Part shown: positions 10,273 through 21,766 of the stretch, piece by piece
How positions within the stretch are numbered: the first letter of the stretch is position 1
How the letters are laid out: every line of letters starts with the position of its first letter
Assembly: GCA_937142855.1 (NCBI GenBank)
Contig: CAKZQZ010000017.1
Span: 18,214-82,213, forward strand
DNA length: 64,000 bases
Direction: 5' to 3'
Origin: an uncultured Alphaproteobacteria bacterium
Lineage (GTDB): Bacteria; Pseudomonadota; Alphaproteobacteria; Puniceispirillales; Marisalimonadaceae
Notes under the pieces: model-generated
Database searches by the model: none
What the model was told of the DNA's origin: nothing
The model's input: only the letters and a program-made list of their open reading frames with translations
Position numbers and translations under genes: made by a program

Positions 10273-11154
10273 TTATTTCCATTCATTAATGGCTTTTACA
10301 ACAGCTTCACCTAAACCGGAGGGGGATTCAGACATAACAAAACCACAATCACTCATTTTTTTTACTTTTGAAGCAGCGTCTCCTCTTCCACCACTTACAA
10401 TTGCACCAGCATGACCCATTGTTCTTCCTGGGGGAGCAGTCTTTCCTGCAATAAATCCAGCAATTGGTTTTTTTATTCTATGATTATCTATAAAAGATGC
10501 TGCATCTTCTTCTGCACTACCACCAATTTCACCAATCATTAAAATTGCTTCTGTTTGATCATCATTTAAAAACATCTCTAAACAATCAATAAAATTAGTT
10601 CCATTGATAGGGTCACCGCCAATTCCTATACATGTAGACTGTCCCAATCCTGCCGCAGTAGTTTGAGCGACAGCTTCGTATGTTAGGGTACCTGATCTAG
10701 ATACTATTCCAATTTTTCCAGGAGTATGAATGTGACCAGGCATTATCCCAATTTTACATTCACCTGGGGTTATTACACCAGGACAATTAGGTCCAATCAA
10801 TCTGGAATTTGATTGTTTAAGGTACTGCTTAACCTTTATCATGTCTTGAACGGGAATACCTTCAGTTATACAAATAATCAAAGAAATCTCTGAAGATATT
10901 GCCTCTATAATTGAGTCTGCTGCAAATGGGGGAGGAACATAAATAACAGATGCGTCTGGTTGAACCTCCTTAACACACTCTTGTACGGTGTTAAAAACTG
11001 GAAGATCAAGATGCGTCGTTCCTCCTTTTCCAGGTGTTACACCACCAACCATTTTTGTGCCGTAAGCAATTGCCTGTTCTGAGTGAAAGGTACCCTGACC
11101 ACCTGTAAAACCCTGACAAATTACTCTAGTATCTTTATTAATTAAAACAGACAT
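10273..11154 (-). CDS. sucD: Succinyl-CoA synthetase alpha subunit
   Basis: This subunit carries the CoA-binding domain and the phosphohistidine of succinyl-CoA synthetase, which makes ATP or GTP from succinyl-CoA. It has 293 residues, full length. The N-terminal CoA-binding motif is [15 protein letters not shown], and the phosphorylated histidine is in [14 protein letters not shown] near residue 246. Its ATG directly follows the stop codon of sucC (TAA ATG), so the two subunits are translationally coupled, as expected for a stoichiometric heterodimer. Confidence 0.98.
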   Translation of the reverse strand: MSVLINKDTRVICQGFTGGQGTFHSEQAIAYGTKMVGGVTPGKGGTTHLDLPVFNTVQECVKEVQPDASVIYVPPPFAADSIIEAISSEISLIICITEGIPVQDMIKVKQYLKQSNSRLIGPNCPGVITPGECKIGIMPGHIHTPGKIGIVSRSGTLTYEAVAQTTAAGLGQSTCIGIGGDPINGTNFIDCLEMFLNDDQTEAILMIGEIGGSAEEDAASFIDNHRIKKPIAGFIAGKTAPPGRTMGHAGAIVSGGRGDAASKVKKMSDCGFVMSESPSGLGEAVVKAINEWK

Positions 11155-12324
11155 TTAAGCACTCTCCTTAACAGCACTTACAATTTTAACAGCAGCATCA
11201 TCTAAATCATCAGCAGGAGTTATTTTTAAGCCAGAATCATTAAGAATTTTTTTACCTTCCTCTACATTGGTTCCAGCCAACCTTACAACAAGTGGCTTAG
11301 ATAAAGAAAGGGCTTTAGCAGCAGCAACAACACCAGCAGCAATAATGTCACATCTCATAATACCACCAAAAATATTGACAAGAATACCTTCTACAGCCTT
11401 GTCAGATAGAATTATTTTAAACGCTTCTGTAACTTTTTCTTTAGTGGCACTACCTCCAACGTCTAGAAAATTGGCCGGCGATGAGCCTTTTAACTTTATA
11501 ATATCCATTGTCGCCATAGCTAATCCAGCTCCATTGACTAAACATCCAATAGTTCCATCCAATTTGATATAGGCGAGGTCAAATTTACTGGCAATTATTT
11601 CGGCAGGATCTTCTTCTGTCTCATCTCTTAAGCTCAAAATTTCAGGATGCCTATACAAAGCATTATTATCAAAAGACATTTTAGCATCTAAAGCAATTAA
11701 GTTATTATTTGCCGTTAGTACCAATGGATTTATCTCTAATAAACTTGCGTCTTTTTCCGTGAAAAGTTTATATAATTGACTAAAAAACTGCCCTGCCTGC
11801 TTAAAACTTTGTCCTTCTAATTGAAGACTATTTGCTATTAATCTAGAATGAAACGGTTGGAAACCAATAGTTGGGTCTATATTAAAAGATAATATTTTTT
11901 CTGGTGTTTCTTCGGCTACTTTTTCAATATCCATTCCACCTTCTGTCGACGCAATAACAGAAACTCTACTAGAAGCTCTATCTACAACCATTGAAAAATA
12001 AAATTCTGAACTTATTTCACATCCATCTTCAATATAAAGTCTTTGAACTAGTTTCCCTTGGGGTCCAGTTTGATGTGTAACTAATTTTTTACCTAGAATT
12101 TCATCAGCTGCCGATTTTAATGCATTAAGATCTTTAACTACCTTAACGCCACCTGCTTTACCTCGACCACCAGCGTGAATTTGAGCCTTTACCACATATA
12201 CTGGACCAGGCAAATCTTTTGCTACCTGCAACGCTTCGTCAACAGAGAAAGCGGGCTTTCCAGTTGGAGTAGGTATATCATACTGTTTTAATAACTGTTT
12301 TGCTTGATGTTCGTGTATATCCAA
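11155..12324 (-). CDS. sucC: Succinyl-CoA synthetase beta subunit
   Basis: This 389-residue protein supplies the ATP-grasp nucleotide-binding domain and the CoA-ligase domain of succinyl-CoA synthetase. It opens with the family signature [18 protein letters not shown]. Nucleotide-domain motifs include [17 protein letters not shown] near residue 45 and LLEINPLV near 196. The C-terminal CoA-ligase part contains [14 protein letters not shown]. It lies 21 bases after mdh and is directly coupled to sucD. Nucleotide preference (ADP or GDP) was not assigned. Confidence 0.98.
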   Translation of the reverse strand: MDIHEHQAKQLLKQYDIPTPTGKPAFSVDEALQVAKDLPGPVYVVKAQIHAGGRGKAGGVKVVKDLNALKSAADEILGKKLVTHQTGPQGKLVQRLYIEDGCEISSEFYFSMVVDRASSRVSVIASTEGGMDIEKVAEETPEKILSFNIDPTIGFQPFHSRLIANSLQLEGQSFKQAGQFFSQLYKLFTEKDASLLEINPLVLTANNNLIALDAKMSFDNNALYRHPEILSLRDETEEDPAEIIASKFDLAYIKLDGTIGCLVNGAGLAMATMDIIKLKGSSPANFLDVGGSATKEKVTEAFKIILSDKAVEGILVNIFGGIMRCDIIAAGVVAAAKALSLSKPLVVRLAGTNVEEGKKILNDSGLKITPADDLDDAAVKIVSAVKESA

Positions 12325-12345
12325 GACTACAACCTTCCCTCAAAA

Positions 12346-13308
<963 letters not shown>

Positions 13309-13456
13309 CTATATTAATTTTAAATTTTTGTAGATAACGATGCTAGTTATTATAAAAAAATCTAACTTTAAAACCAATTAAATGTAATCTTTTAGACTTT
13401 TTTTTCTTTGCTATCAAGGTAAGAATAATTATATAATTTTATTCTATAGAATTGTC

Positions 13457-14539
13457 TTATAATTGGGTCATTTCTGTAATTCTAGAAACTGTTCTTTGAA
13501 ATTCGAACTCCCATTCTTGACCATTATAAAGGGTTGCAAAATTTGTTTGAGAACTAGCTATTAAAAAACAATTTTTGTCGTATAAAGCGTCAATTAACCA
13601 AATAAATCGTCGCGTTTCATTCCTCATTTCATCGTTTAAAGTAGGTATATTATCTAATATTATACCTTTGTACCTTAGTGCTATTTCAATATAATCTGAA
13701 GCTGCTAAAGGCTTATTACACAAATCATTAAAATCAATTCTAGCAATACTCGCAGCCACTTTGGGAATAAATATTTTTCTTCCAGCAATATCTATTGATT
13801 CTGCTCTTATTTCAAAACCTATACTCAATGTTTCAAAAATTTTATCAATTTTTTCATAATTAGTTTTGCTAATTGGAGACAACCACATTCTATTTCCACT
13901 AAGTGACCTGTTCCTCCAATCATTTCCATCTGGAATTTCTATAATATCTGTATTCACTTTTAGATTTTCTATAAATGGTAAAATTCTATCTCTATGTAAT
14001 CCATTTTTATAGAGACCGTCTGGTGGTTGATTGGACGTAGTAACAAGGATGGTTCCTTCATTAAACATAACGTCAAATAATCTTGATAAAATCATTGCAT
14101 CAGCAATATCTTTTACTTCCATTTCATCAAAACATAGAAGCTTTGCGGATTTAGCTAAATCTTGCCCAACTAAAACAACACTATCTTTATCTTTTTCAAC
14201 TTTACTTTTCTCTAAAATTCTTTGATGGACCTCCTTCATAAAATCATGAAAATGAAGTCTTCTTTTATTTTTTATGTCAAGGTTTTGAAAGAATAAATCC
14301 ATTATCATGGATTTGCCCCTTCCTACACCGCCATGAAGATATATGCCTTTAACTTTTTTAACGTTTTTATTAGCAAATATCTTAGTAAATATATTATTTC
14401 TTCTAGAATTGTTAGTCTTACTAAGTAGAGTGTCAAAAAATCTAGAAACATAGATTTGACCATCGTCAAAAACTATTGATTTACTCTCTGCAATTAGTTC
14501 AAGGCTTTTATTTTGATAATTTTTTAAGGTGCCTGTCAT
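13457..14539 (-). CDS. zapE: Cell division protein ZapE (AFG1-like AAA ATPase)
   Basis: This 360-residue ATPase belongs to the AFG1/ZapE family, linked to Z-ring remodelling in bacteria and to handling of mitochondrial inner-membrane proteins in eukaryotes. The Walker A motif is GGVGRGKSMIMDLFF near residue 70, Walker B is LLCFDEMEVKD near 134, and a sensor-like segment TTSNQPPDGLY follows near 166. The C-terminal part (RRFIWLIDALYD) is typical of the family. It lies 15 bases after sdhB and upstream of mdh, in the middle of the TCA block, an order I recall from other alphaproteobacteria. Confidence 0.93.
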   Translation of the reverse strand: MTGTLKNYQNKSLELIAESKSIVFDDGQIYVSRFFDTLLSKTNNSRRNNIFTKIFANKNVKKVKGIYLHGGVGRGKSMIMDLFFQNLDIKNKRRLHFHDFMKEVHQRILEKSKVEKDKDSVVLVGQDLAKSAKLLCFDEMEVKDIADAMILSRLFDVMFNEGTILVTTSNQPPDGLYKNGLHRDRILPFIENLKVNTDIIEIPDGNDWRNRSLSGNRMWLSPISKTNYEKIDKIFETLSIGFEIRAESIDIAGRKIFIPKVAASIARIDFNDLCNKPLAASDYIEIALRYKGIILDNIPTLNDEMRNETRRFIWLIDALYDKNCFLIASSQTNFATLYNGQEWEFEFQRTVSRITEMTQL

Positions 14540-14554
14540 GTAAGAGTTTAAAAA

Positions 14555-15334
14555 TTATTTTCGTTCAAGTTGTAATTTCTTTATCTCTCCAATTGCTTTT
14601 GCTGGATTTAAGCCTTTAGGGCACGTTTTCGTACAATTCATTATGGTATGGCATCGGTATAATTTAAATGAATCTTCTAGATCATCTAACCGTTCATTTG
14701 TATTTTCATCTCTACTGTCAGCTATCCATCTATAAGCCTGAAGCAAAACAGCTGGCCCTAAATATTTATCTCCATTCCACCAATATGATGGGCACGAAGT
14801 TGAACAAGAAAAACATAACACACATTCCCACAAACCATCTATTTTCTCTCTTTGATTTGGAGTTTGTTTTCTTGATTTACCTTCCTCAGGATTAGAGTTG
14901 CTCTGTAACCATGGTTTAATAGATGTTAGTTGCTCATAGGCTTTTGAGAGATCAGGAACCAAATCTTTAACCACTTCCATATGAGGAAGGGGATATATAT
15001 TTATTTCACCTTCAATATCTTCAATAGATTTTAAACATGCTAAGGTATTTGTTCCATCAATATTCATAGAGCAGGATCCACAAATGCCTTCTCTACATGA
15101 ACGTCTAAAAGTTAAACTCGAGTCAATTTCTTGCTTGATTTTAATCAAGGCGTCCAGCACCATTGGGCCACATTTATCTAAATCTATTGTATAACTATCT
15201 AATCTTGGGTTTTCATCATCATCAGGAGACCATCTGTAGACATTTACTTTTCTAGTATTTGTAGAATCAGTATCTAGAGGATAATCAATACCCTTGACTA
15301 CTTTAGAATGTTTTGGAAGGGCAAATTCAGCCAC
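14555..15334 (-). CDS. sdhB: Succinate dehydrogenase iron-sulfur subunit
   Basis: This is the electron-transfer subunit of respiratory complex II, bound to the cytoplasmic face of the membrane. It has 259 residues. The 2Fe-2S ligands lie in [15 protein letters not shown] near residue 80. The 4Fe-4S and 3Fe-4S ligands lie in [16 protein letters not shown] near 170 and [17 protein letters not shown] near 228. All expected cysteines are present. It follows sdhA by 17 bases, in the order sdhC-sdhD-sdhA-sdhB along the minus strand. Confidence 0.98.
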   Translation of the reverse strand: MAEFALPKHSKVVKGIDYPLDTDSTNTRKVNVYRWSPDDDENPRLDSYTIDLDKCGPMVLDALIKIKQEIDSSLTFRRSCREGICGSCSMNIDGTNTLACLKSIEDIEGEINIYPLPHMEVVKDLVPDLSKAYEQLTSIKPWLQSNSNPEEGKSRKQTPNQREKIDGLWECVLCFSCSTSCPSYWWNGDKYLGPAVLLQAYRWIADSRDENTNERLDDLEDSFKLYRCHTIMNCTKTCPKGLNPAKAIGEIKKLQLERK

Positions 15335-15351
15335 AAATATCTCCTTTTAAA

Positions 15352-17142
15352 CTAATATACTCTTGCAGCAGGCGGAACAGACGCCACCTCATTTGTTAAT
15401 GTATTAAGATGAACATCTCTGTAGTCAACTTTAGTTTGCATCTTGTTGTTTAACCACATTATGGTATGCTTCATCCATTCCTTATCATCTCTTTCCGGAA
15501 AATCTTCATGAGAATGTGCTCCCCTAGATTCTTTTCTTTGTTCAGCTGATTTGATAGTTACTATAGCTTGTTGCATCAAATTTTCTAATTCTAATGCCTC
15601 AACTAAGTCAGTATTAAAAATCATTGATCTATCCTTTATGCCAACTCCATCGAGACTGCTTGCAATAGTATCAACTTTTTTAACACCCTCACTCATTGAA
15701 GAATTAGACCTGAAAACTGCAGCGTGCTTCTGCATCGCATTTTGCATAGAATTTCTAATTTCACCGACAGAAACGTCTCCATTAGCATGTCTCATTTTAT
15801 CTAATCTAGCTAAAATTTTATCAGTTACACTCTTGGATAAAGGTGCATGAGAACTTCCCTTTTGAACCGTTTTCAACGCTCTTTGTGCAGCGGCTCTTCC
15901 AAAAACAACTATATCTAATAATGAGTTAGTACCTAACCTGTTTGCGCCGTGTACAGAAACACACGCCGCTTCACCTATTGCCATTAAGCCTGATACAACT
16001 GCATTTTGATCGTTACCCTTTCGAGTAACAACCTCCCCATGGTAATTAGTAGGGATACCCCCCATGTTATAGTGAACTGTTGGTAAAACTGGGATTGGTT
16101 CTTTTGTTACATCAACACCACAAAATATTTTTGCAGTCTCACTAATGCCAGGCAATCTCATATGTAAGGTAGCAGGATCAATGTGCTCTAGATGCATAAA
16201 TATATGATCTTTATTGGGTCCTACACCCCTTCCTTCATTGATCTCAATAGTCATTGATCTGGACACAACATCCCTACTTGCTAAATCTTTAGCAGTAGGG
16301 GCATATCTCTCCATAAATCTCTCACCTTCAGAGTTTGTTAAATAACCGCCTTCTCCTCTTGAACCTTCGGTAATTAGAACCCCAGCACCGTATACGCCAG
16401 TTGGGTGAAATTGGACAAACTCCATATCTTGTAGAGGTAACCCAGCTCTTAACACCATAGCATTTCCATCACCAGTACAAGTATGAGCAGAAGTACAAGA
16501 AAAGTAAACTCTTCCATATCCGCCAGTAGCTAAAACAGTTTGGTGACCTCTGAATCTATGAATTTTTCCATCTTCCATACATAAGGCAAGCACTCCAACA
16601 CATGATCCATTATCGTCCATTAATAAATCTAGAGCAATATACTCCACGAAGAACTCTGCTTGATGCTTTAAACATTGTTGATAAAGAGTATGTAAAATTG
16701 CGTGACCAGTTCTGTCTGCTGCGGCACATGCTCTTCTAGCCATTTTTTTTCCATAGTCGAGGGTGTGACCTCCAAAAGGACGCTGATATACTTCGCCATC
16801 GTCTGTTCTTGAAAACGGAACACCAAAATTTTCTAATTCTGTTACTGACGGAATTGCTTCCTTGCACATATACTCAATTGCGTCTTGATCACCTAACCAA
16901 TCAGATCCTTTAATAGTATCATACATGTGAAATTGCCAACTATCATTTTCACCCATGTTATTTAATGCAGCACCTATTCCACCTTGGGCTGCAACCGTAT
17001 GGCTTCTAGTTGGAAAAACTTTTGTAATACAAGCGGTTTTAAGGCCGCCTGAAACCATGCCAAGAGTCGCTCTTAAGCCAGCTCCACCAGCTCCAACAAC
17101 AACAACATCGTGTTCATGATCAATAATTTCGTATTCAGACAT
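15352..17142 (-). CDS. sdhA: Succinate dehydrogenase flavoprotein subunit
   Basis: This is the catalytic FAD subunit of complex II, oxidising succinate to fumarate; 596 residues from the chosen start. That start is the ATG beginning [20 protein letters not shown], with AGAGAAAG just upstream. A longer open frame reaches 17199 but would overlap sdhD, so I reject it. FAD is probably attached to the histidine in [16 protein letters not shown]. The substrate-binding and catalytic region includes [25 protein letters not shown] and [13 protein letters not shown]. The gene starts 13 bases after the sdhD stop. Confidence 0.98.
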   Translation of the reverse strand: MSEYEIIDHEHDVVVVGAGGAGLRATLGMVSGGLKTACITKVFPTRSHTVAAQGGIGAALNNMGENDSWQFHMYDTIKGSDWLGDQDAIEYMCKEAIPSVTELENFGVPFSRTDDGEVYQRPFGGHTLDYGKKMARRACAAADRTGHAILHTLYQQCLKHQAEFFVEYIALDLLMDDNGSCVGVLALCMEDGKIHRFRGHQTVLATGGYGRVYFSCTSAHTCTGDGNAMVLRAGLPLQDMEFVQFHPTGVYGAGVLITEGSRGEGGYLTNSEGERFMERYAPTAKDLASRDVVSRSMTIEINEGRGVGPNKDHIFMHLEHIDPATLHMRLPGISETAKIFCGVDVTKEPIPVLPTVHYNMGGIPTNYHGEVVTRKGNDQNAVVSGLMAIGEAACVSVHGANRLGTNSLLDIVVFGRAAAQRALKTVQKGSSHAPLSKSVTDKILARLDKMRHANGDVSVGEIRNSMQNAMQKHAAVFRSNSSMSEGVKKVDTIASSLDGVGIKDRSMIFNTDLVEALELENLMQQAIVTIKSAEQRKESRGAHSHEDFPERDDKEWMKHTIMWLNNKMQTKVDYRDVHLNTLTNEVASVPPAARVY

Positions 17143-17155
17143 TAATTTTCTTTCT

Positions 17156-17500
17156 CTAAGACAAGTAAATTTTAAGGACACACAATAGAGATAGCACACC
17201 CAAAAGGATAGATAATAATTTTATAAGTATTATGGATGCGATTTTCAACCCCTCGTTATGAACATAGTCTTCAATTACCACTTGCAGACCTAAAGAAGCA
17301 TGAAAAAATAAAGTTATGAAAAGTAAAAACAATCCAGTCGTATTGAAAGGGCTTTGGAACCAAACCAATGCATCAGCATAATTGCCTAACAAAGAAAAAA
17401 GTAAAGATGGTATGAACCACATGACAAGGGGTATCATAGCTAGAGCTGATATTCTTTGTAATTTCCAATGTCCTAAAGCGGGGGATTTAACAGAGTTCAT
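17156..17500 (-). CDS. sdhD: Succinate dehydrogenase membrane anchor subunit D
   Basis: This is a small hydrophobic anchor of complex II, 114 residues with three predicted transmembrane helices. The N-terminal motif [16 protein letters not shown] is typical of SdhD. The histidine in [17 protein letters not shown] is the probable heme b ligand region. It pairs with SdhC to hold heme and the ubiquinone site. It lies between sdhC (53 bases upstream) and sdhA. Confidence 0.93.
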   Translation of the reverse strand: MNSVKSPALGHWKLQRISALAMIPLVMWFIPSLLFSLLGNYADALVWFQSPFNTTGLFLLFITLFFHASLGLQVVIEDYVHNEGLKIASIILIKLLSILLGVLSLLCVLKIYLS

Positions 17501-17553
17501 AACTTAAGCCCTTTAAAATAATAACATACCAATTTTTATTCATAAATTTAATC

Positions 17554-17934
17554 TCATACAAACAAAACTATAAACCATGTTACAATGGTTAAAGTTAAAG
17601 AAGAAATAATTACTAATGTACCTGAAGTGTAAGCAACCTTTAAATCATAACCATATCCTGCATCCCAAAATAGATGCCTAATACCATTAGAAAGATGATA
17701 AAAAAGACCAAAAGTAAATCCAAAAAGAACAAGTTTTCCAAACCAGTTATTTATAATCATTGAGTATGATGAGTAAGCAGTTTCACCTAAAGATAAAGCC
17801 ACAACCCAGGATACTAAAATTACACTTCCAATAGACAAAGCAACTCCTGTAGCTCTATGAAGTATTGAAAGTAAAGAAGTTAACTGAGGTTTATAAATTT
17901 GAAGATGTGGAGATAGCGGTCTTTGTCTACTCAT
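17554..17934 (-). CDS. sdhC: Succinate dehydrogenase cytochrome b556 subunit C
   Basis: This is the cytochrome b anchor subunit of complex II, 126 residues with three transmembrane helices. It begins MSRQRPLSPHLQIYKPQ, the normal family start, and GGGAC precedes this ATG. An upstream in-frame ATG at 17961 would add nine residues without support. Family motifs are SILHRATGVALS near residue 24 and the heme-ligand region FYHLSNGIRHLFWDAG near 78. It is the first gene of the sdhCDAB cluster; the 89 bases before it, up to the DMT transporter end, should hold its promoter. Confidence 0.95.
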   Translation of the reverse strand: MSRQRPLSPHLQIYKPQLTSLLSILHRATGVALSIGSVILVSWVVALSLGETAYSSYSMIINNWFGKLVLFGFTFGLFYHLSNGIRHLFWDAGYGYDLKVAYTSGTLVIISSLTLTIVTWFIVLFV

Positions 17935-18023
17935 ATTAGTCCCATTCTTTAAATTATACATATTTGAATTATAAATGAACTAATTGGCTTAAAATTTCAA
18001 TTATAAATTATAAAATTAATTTA

Positions 18024-18938
18024 TTATTGGTAAATAATAATCAAAATAGAAATTGCTAGAAGAATGATGCCAATTAATTCTGTTTTTTTAATTTTTTCTT
18101 TAAATATTATCATTGATATTAAAATTGAGAATATTAACTCGGTTTGACCAACAGCCCTTACCTCCGCAGCGGTAGCAAGGCCAAAAGCAACAAACCATCC
18201 AAAAGTAGCGCCTGTTCCACATATACCCGCAGGCAAACTTGGTTTCCAATACTTAAACACTGCTAAAAACTGATTTTTTTGGAAACGGAATAAATATAAT
18301 CCTACAATTACGGTTTGAAAAATAATGGCTATTACAGATATTAGTAATGATTTATCTAAGAGAGGGGCCTCAACAGATATTATAGACATTCTAAACGCTA
18401 CAACAGATGCAGCTAGAAGAAGGCCAGATAAAAGACCTATCAAGGTACCAAGTGAAGTGATTGATTTAAGTAAAAGGGTAATAGCCTCAAATAAACTTTC
18501 TGCCTTCTTAGCATATGATAATAATAAAACAGATATTACTCCAAGAACAATTCCCATAGTTATTGGCAAAGAAAAGTTCACACTTAATATTATTGTTTCA
18601 AGAAAAGCTATTAATATTACTTCTGTCTTAGAAAAAGCTATTCCGGCGGCAAAGCTCTTATGAGAGAAAACCTTCATTAAAACATAGGTAAATAATACCT
18701 GAAAAATTGAACCTAAAAAACATAGTAAGATAGAATAAGTAGATAAAATAGGGATTGAGTTGCCAGGTATATTAATCCAAACTAACCAAATAAGTGATGT
18801 AAAAGGTAAAGCATAACAGAACCTTATATAAGCAGCGCCATAGTCTCCCAGTCTTGATATCATATTTTTTTGAAAAGCAGACCTGGCTGTTTGACATGCT
18901 GCAGCAAAAATTGCTGATAAAATCCAAATAAATTCCAT
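18024..18938 (-). CDS. EamA/DMT-family membrane transporter
   Basis: This 304-residue membrane protein has about ten hydrophobic segments arranged as two EamA-type repeats. The N-terminal repeat contains YGAAYIRFCYALPF. The C-terminal repeat contains ATFGWFVAFGLATAAEVRAVGQTELIFS, shown here across adjoining segments, and ends in a run of hydrophobic residues. DMT transporters move amino acids, nucleotides or other small metabolites, often outwards. The substrate cannot be assigned. It stands alone between asd and sdhC on the minus strand, 34 bases after asd-side sequence in the opposite reading order. Confidence 0.82.
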   Translation of the reverse strand: MEFIWILSAIFAAACQTARSAFQKNMISRLGDYGAAYIRFCYALPFTSLIWLVWINIPGNSIPILSTYSILLCFLGSIFQVLFTYVLMKVFSHKSFAAGIAFSKTEVILIAFLETIILSVNFSLPITMGIVLGVISVLLLSYAKKAESLFEAITLLLKSITSLGTLIGLLSGLLLAASVVAFRMSIISVEAPLLDKSLLISVIAIIFQTVIVGLYLFRFQKNQFLAVFKYWKPSLPAGICGTGATFGWFVAFGLATAAEVRAVGQTELIFSILISMIIFKEKIKKTELIGIILLAISILIIIYQ

Positions 18939-18972
18939 TAATTACTAAATGAAGAATATAGAATATAAAACA

Positions 18973-20001
18973 TTAAAGCTTACTTCCTTTAAGATTTTTA
19001 CTAGCAATAAGCTCAGCAATTTGGACAGTGTTTAAGGCGGCACCTTTACGAAGATTATCCCCAACACACCAAAAAACCATGCCATTTTTTACCGTGGGGT
19101 CTTTTCTAATCCTGCTTATAAAGACATCATCTTCCCCAGCAACCTCGTCTGGTGTCACATATCCCTCATCTGCTCTATGATCGATAACAGTAACTCCATT
19201 GGCATCTCTTAGAAGACTTCTAACCTGTTTTTCTTCAATCTTCTTTTTACATTCAAAAAACACTGCTTCACTATGACCTATAAAAACTGGTACCCTTACA
19301 CAATGAGCGACTAATTCAATATTTGGATCAAGTATTTTTTTCGTTTCAGCCCTCATTTTCCATTCTTCTTTGGTAAAGCCATCGTCCATAAAGACATCAA
19401 TATGAGGAATTACATTGAAAGCAATTTTTTTTGTAAACTGTTCTGGGGTAGCTTGATCATGAACAAAAACACCTTTTGTTTGATTAAATAATTCATCCAT
19501 TGCAGGTTTACCTGCGCCAGAAACAGCTTGATATGTTGAGACAACAACTCTTGTTATTTCAAAGTTATCATGAAGTGGCTTTAATGCGACTACCAACTGA
19601 ATAGTTGAGCAATTAGGATTAGCAATTATATTTTTTTTACTAAAGCTATTAACTGCATCAGGATTTACCTCAGGAACAATTAAAGGAACATCTTCATCCA
19701 TTCTAAAACATGAGGAGTTGTCTATAACAATACAACCTTTTTTTCCAGCAATTGGAGCAAACTTCTTTGCTGTTTCTGATCCCGCTGAAAAAAGGGCAAT
19801 ATCTGCATTTTGAAAATCAAAATTATCAACAGAGCTAACTTTTAAAACTTTATCCTCTCCAAAAGATACCTCTCTACCTATAGAAGATTTTGATGCAAGT
19901 GCATAAACGTTACCAACAGGAAACTTTCGTTCCGATAATGTTTGAAGCATTTCTCTTCCGACGGCACCTGTTGCACCAACTATAGCAATATTATAAGACA
20001 T
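18973..20001 (-). CDS. asd: Aspartate-semialdehyde dehydrogenase
   Basis: This enzyme reduces aspartyl phosphate to aspartate semialdehyde with NADPH, feeding lysine/diaminopimelate, threonine and methionine synthesis. It has 342 residues. The NADP motif is IVGATGAVGREMLQTL, the catalytic cysteine lies in ANPNCSTIQLV near residue 132, and the C-terminal GDNLRKGAALNTVQIAE is characteristic. Its ATG immediately follows the leuB stop (TAG ATG), so the two are translationally coupled. The leuC-leuD-leuB-asd order suggests one amino-acid biosynthesis operon. Confidence 0.97.
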   Translation of the reverse strand: MSYNIAIVGATGAVGREMLQTLSERKFPVGNVYALASKSSIGREVSFGEDKVLKVSSVDNFDFQNADIALFSAGSETAKKFAPIAGKKGCIVIDNSSCFRMDEDVPLIVPEVNPDAVNSFSKKNIIANPNCSTIQLVVALKPLHDNFEITRVVVSTYQAVSGAGKPAMDELFNQTKGVFVHDQATPEQFTKKIAFNVIPHIDVFMDDGFTKEEWKMRAETKKILDPNIELVAHCVRVPVFIGHSEAVFFECKKKIEEKQVRSLLRDANGVTVIDHRADEGYVTPDEVAGEDDVFISRIRKDPTVKNGMVFWCVGDNLRKGAALNTVQIAELIASKNLKGSKL

Positions 20002-21117
20002 CTATTTAGATAATTCCTCTAACTTTCTTATAACTAAATCCATCATTCCTTTTGTTCCTGTCTTCTCTCTACCTGGAGCAAATATATCAGGTGTTCTTGG
20101 TCCAGCATCTAAAGCCTTGGATACAGCTTCATCGATTAGGTCAGCTTCTTCTTTCATATCAAAAGAATAACGGAGCATCATTGAAAAACTTAATAACTCA
20201 GCTAATGGGTTTGCCAAACCCTTCCCAGCAATATCTGGAGCTGAACCATGAACAGGTTCATACATTGCAAATCTTTTACCTGTATTTTTATCAACAGCTC
20301 CTAAACTAGCTGACGGGAGCATTCCGAGCGATCCTGTTAACATTGCTGCACAATCGGATAATATATCACCAAACAAATTATCAGTTACAATAACATCAAA
20401 CTGTTTAGGATCTCTGACGAGTTGCATTGCACAGTTATCAGCATACATGTGTGACATCTCTATTTCTTTACCTTCTTTATCAAAAAGATTAGTCATTACC
20501 TCACGCCACAAAACACCTGACATCATCACATTAGCTTTTTCAACTGATGTTACCTTTCCTTTTCTAGCCCTAGCTAAATCAAATGCAACTCTTCCAATTC
20601 TTTCTATCTCTGGAGTAGTATATAGATTGGTGTCATAACCTTTTTTGGTATCTTTATTAACTTGCTCTATACCTCTAGGCTCAGCGAAGTAGATACCACC
20701 TGTTAGCTCTCTTACAATTAAGATATCTAAGCCAGAAATTATATTAGGTTTTAATGATGATGCATCAACAAGAGCAGGGAAAACCATGGCAGGTCTTAAA
20801 TTTGCAAACAAGTCCATTTCTTTTCTTAATTTTAATAAACCATTTTCTGGCCTTTTCTCAAACTCAACACCGTCATATTTTGGCCCCCCAACAGCTCCAA
20901 ATAATATTGCGTCTGCATTTATAGAATCTGCAAGTGTCTCGTCAGAAAGAGGCGTACCATATTTGTCATAAGAGGCTCCACCAACTAAACCTTCTTTAAT
21001 ATTAAAAGTAACACTTTTGTTTTTTGCTAACCAGTCAACAACACGAAGAGTTTCCTTAACAACTTCAGGACCCACACCATCTCCTGGCAAGACCATTAAT
21101 GTTTTGTTTGATAACAT
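20002..21117 (-). CDS. leuB: 3-isopropylmalate dehydrogenase
   Basis: This enzyme oxidatively decarboxylates 3-isopropylmalate with NAD+ in leucine synthesis. It has 371 residues. The start VLPGDGVGPEVVKETLRV is typical. Substrate- and metal-binding stretches include VRELTGGIYFAEPRG near residue 135 and VTDNLFGDILSDCAAMLTG near 246. The NAD-binding adenine loop is EPVHGSAPDIAGKG. It lies 23 bases after leuD and is coupled directly to asd. Confidence 0.97.
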   Translation of the reverse strand: MLSNKTLMVLPGDGVGPEVVKETLRVVDWLAKNKSVTFNIKEGLVGGASYDKYGTPLSDETLADSINADAILFGAVGGPKYDGVEFEKRPENGLLKLRKEMDLFANLRPAMVFPALVDASSLKPNIISGLDILIVRELTGGIYFAEPRGIEQVNKDTKKGYDTNLYTTPEIERIGRVAFDLARARKGKVTSVEKANVMMSGVLWREVMTNLFDKEGKEIEMSHMYADNCAMQLVRDPKQFDVIVTDNLFGDILSDCAAMLTGSLGMLPSASLGAVDKNTGKRFAMYEPVHGSAPDIAGKGLANPLAELLSFSMMLRYSFDMKEEADLIDEAVSKALDAGPRTPDIFAPGREKTGTKGMMDLVIRKLEELSK

Positions 21118-21140
21118 GAAATATCCTTAGTTTTTAACTT

Positions 21141-21746
21141 TTATAACCATGGTCTTTGGGATGACATATTTGTCTCAAAAACTTTAATTTCTTCGGCTTT
21201 TTGCATTGTTAAACCTATATCGTCCAAACCCTCTAAAAGACACTTTTTCCTAAATGGGTCAATTTCAAACTTAATTATTGATCCATTAGGCCTTCTAATT
21301 TCTTGTGACGGGAGGTCTATTTCAAGCTCAGGGTTTTCTCTATCTTTTGCATCAGCCATCAAAGCTTCTCTATCTTCAACTGAAACTTTTATAGGCAAGA
21401 GACCATTTTTAAAAGAATTATTATAGAAAATATCAGCAAAGGAAGTAGAAATAATACACTTAATACCAAAGTCTGACAAAGCCCAAGGGGCATGCTCACG
21501 GCTTGAACCACAGCCAAAATTATCACCTGCGACAATTATATTACTAGATCTGTAAGGATCCTGATTCAGGATAAAGTCTTTTTTTTCTGAGCCATCATCA
21601 TTAAATCTCATCTCATCAAAAAGATGCTTGCCGAGGCCTGTTCTTTTGATAGTTTTTAAAAATTGTTTAGGTATTATTTTGTCTGTATCTACATTCATAA
21701 AATTAAATGGGGCAGCTACACCCTTAAGATTATTAAATTTTTCCAT
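21141..21746 (-). CDS. leuD: 3-isopropylmalate dehydratase small subunit
   Basis: This is the small (swivel) subunit of isopropylmalate isomerase, 201 residues. Family motifs are [18 protein letters not shown] near the N-terminus and the active-site stretch [17 protein letters not shown] near residue 72. It pairs with LeuC, whose gene ends 20 bases upstream, to convert 2- to 3-isopropylmalate in leucine synthesis. Confidence 0.97.
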   Translation of the reverse strand: MEKFNNLKGVAAPFNFMNVDTDKIIPKQFLKTIKRTGLGKHLFDEMRFNDDGSEKKDFILNQDPYRSSNIIVAGDNFGCGSSREHAPWALSDFGIKCIISTSFADIFYNNSFKNGLLPIKVSVEDREALMADAKDRENPELEIDLPSQEIRRPNGSIIKFEIDPFRKKCLLEGLDDIGLTMQKAEEIKVFETNMSSQRPWL

Positions 21747-21766
21747 AGCCTATCCTTCTTAAAGAA

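Noticed and set aside
17143..17199. Upstream extension of sdhA by 19 codons
   Set aside because: It overlaps sdhD and lacks family similarity; the ATG at 17142 has a ribosome-binding site and the normal SdhA start.
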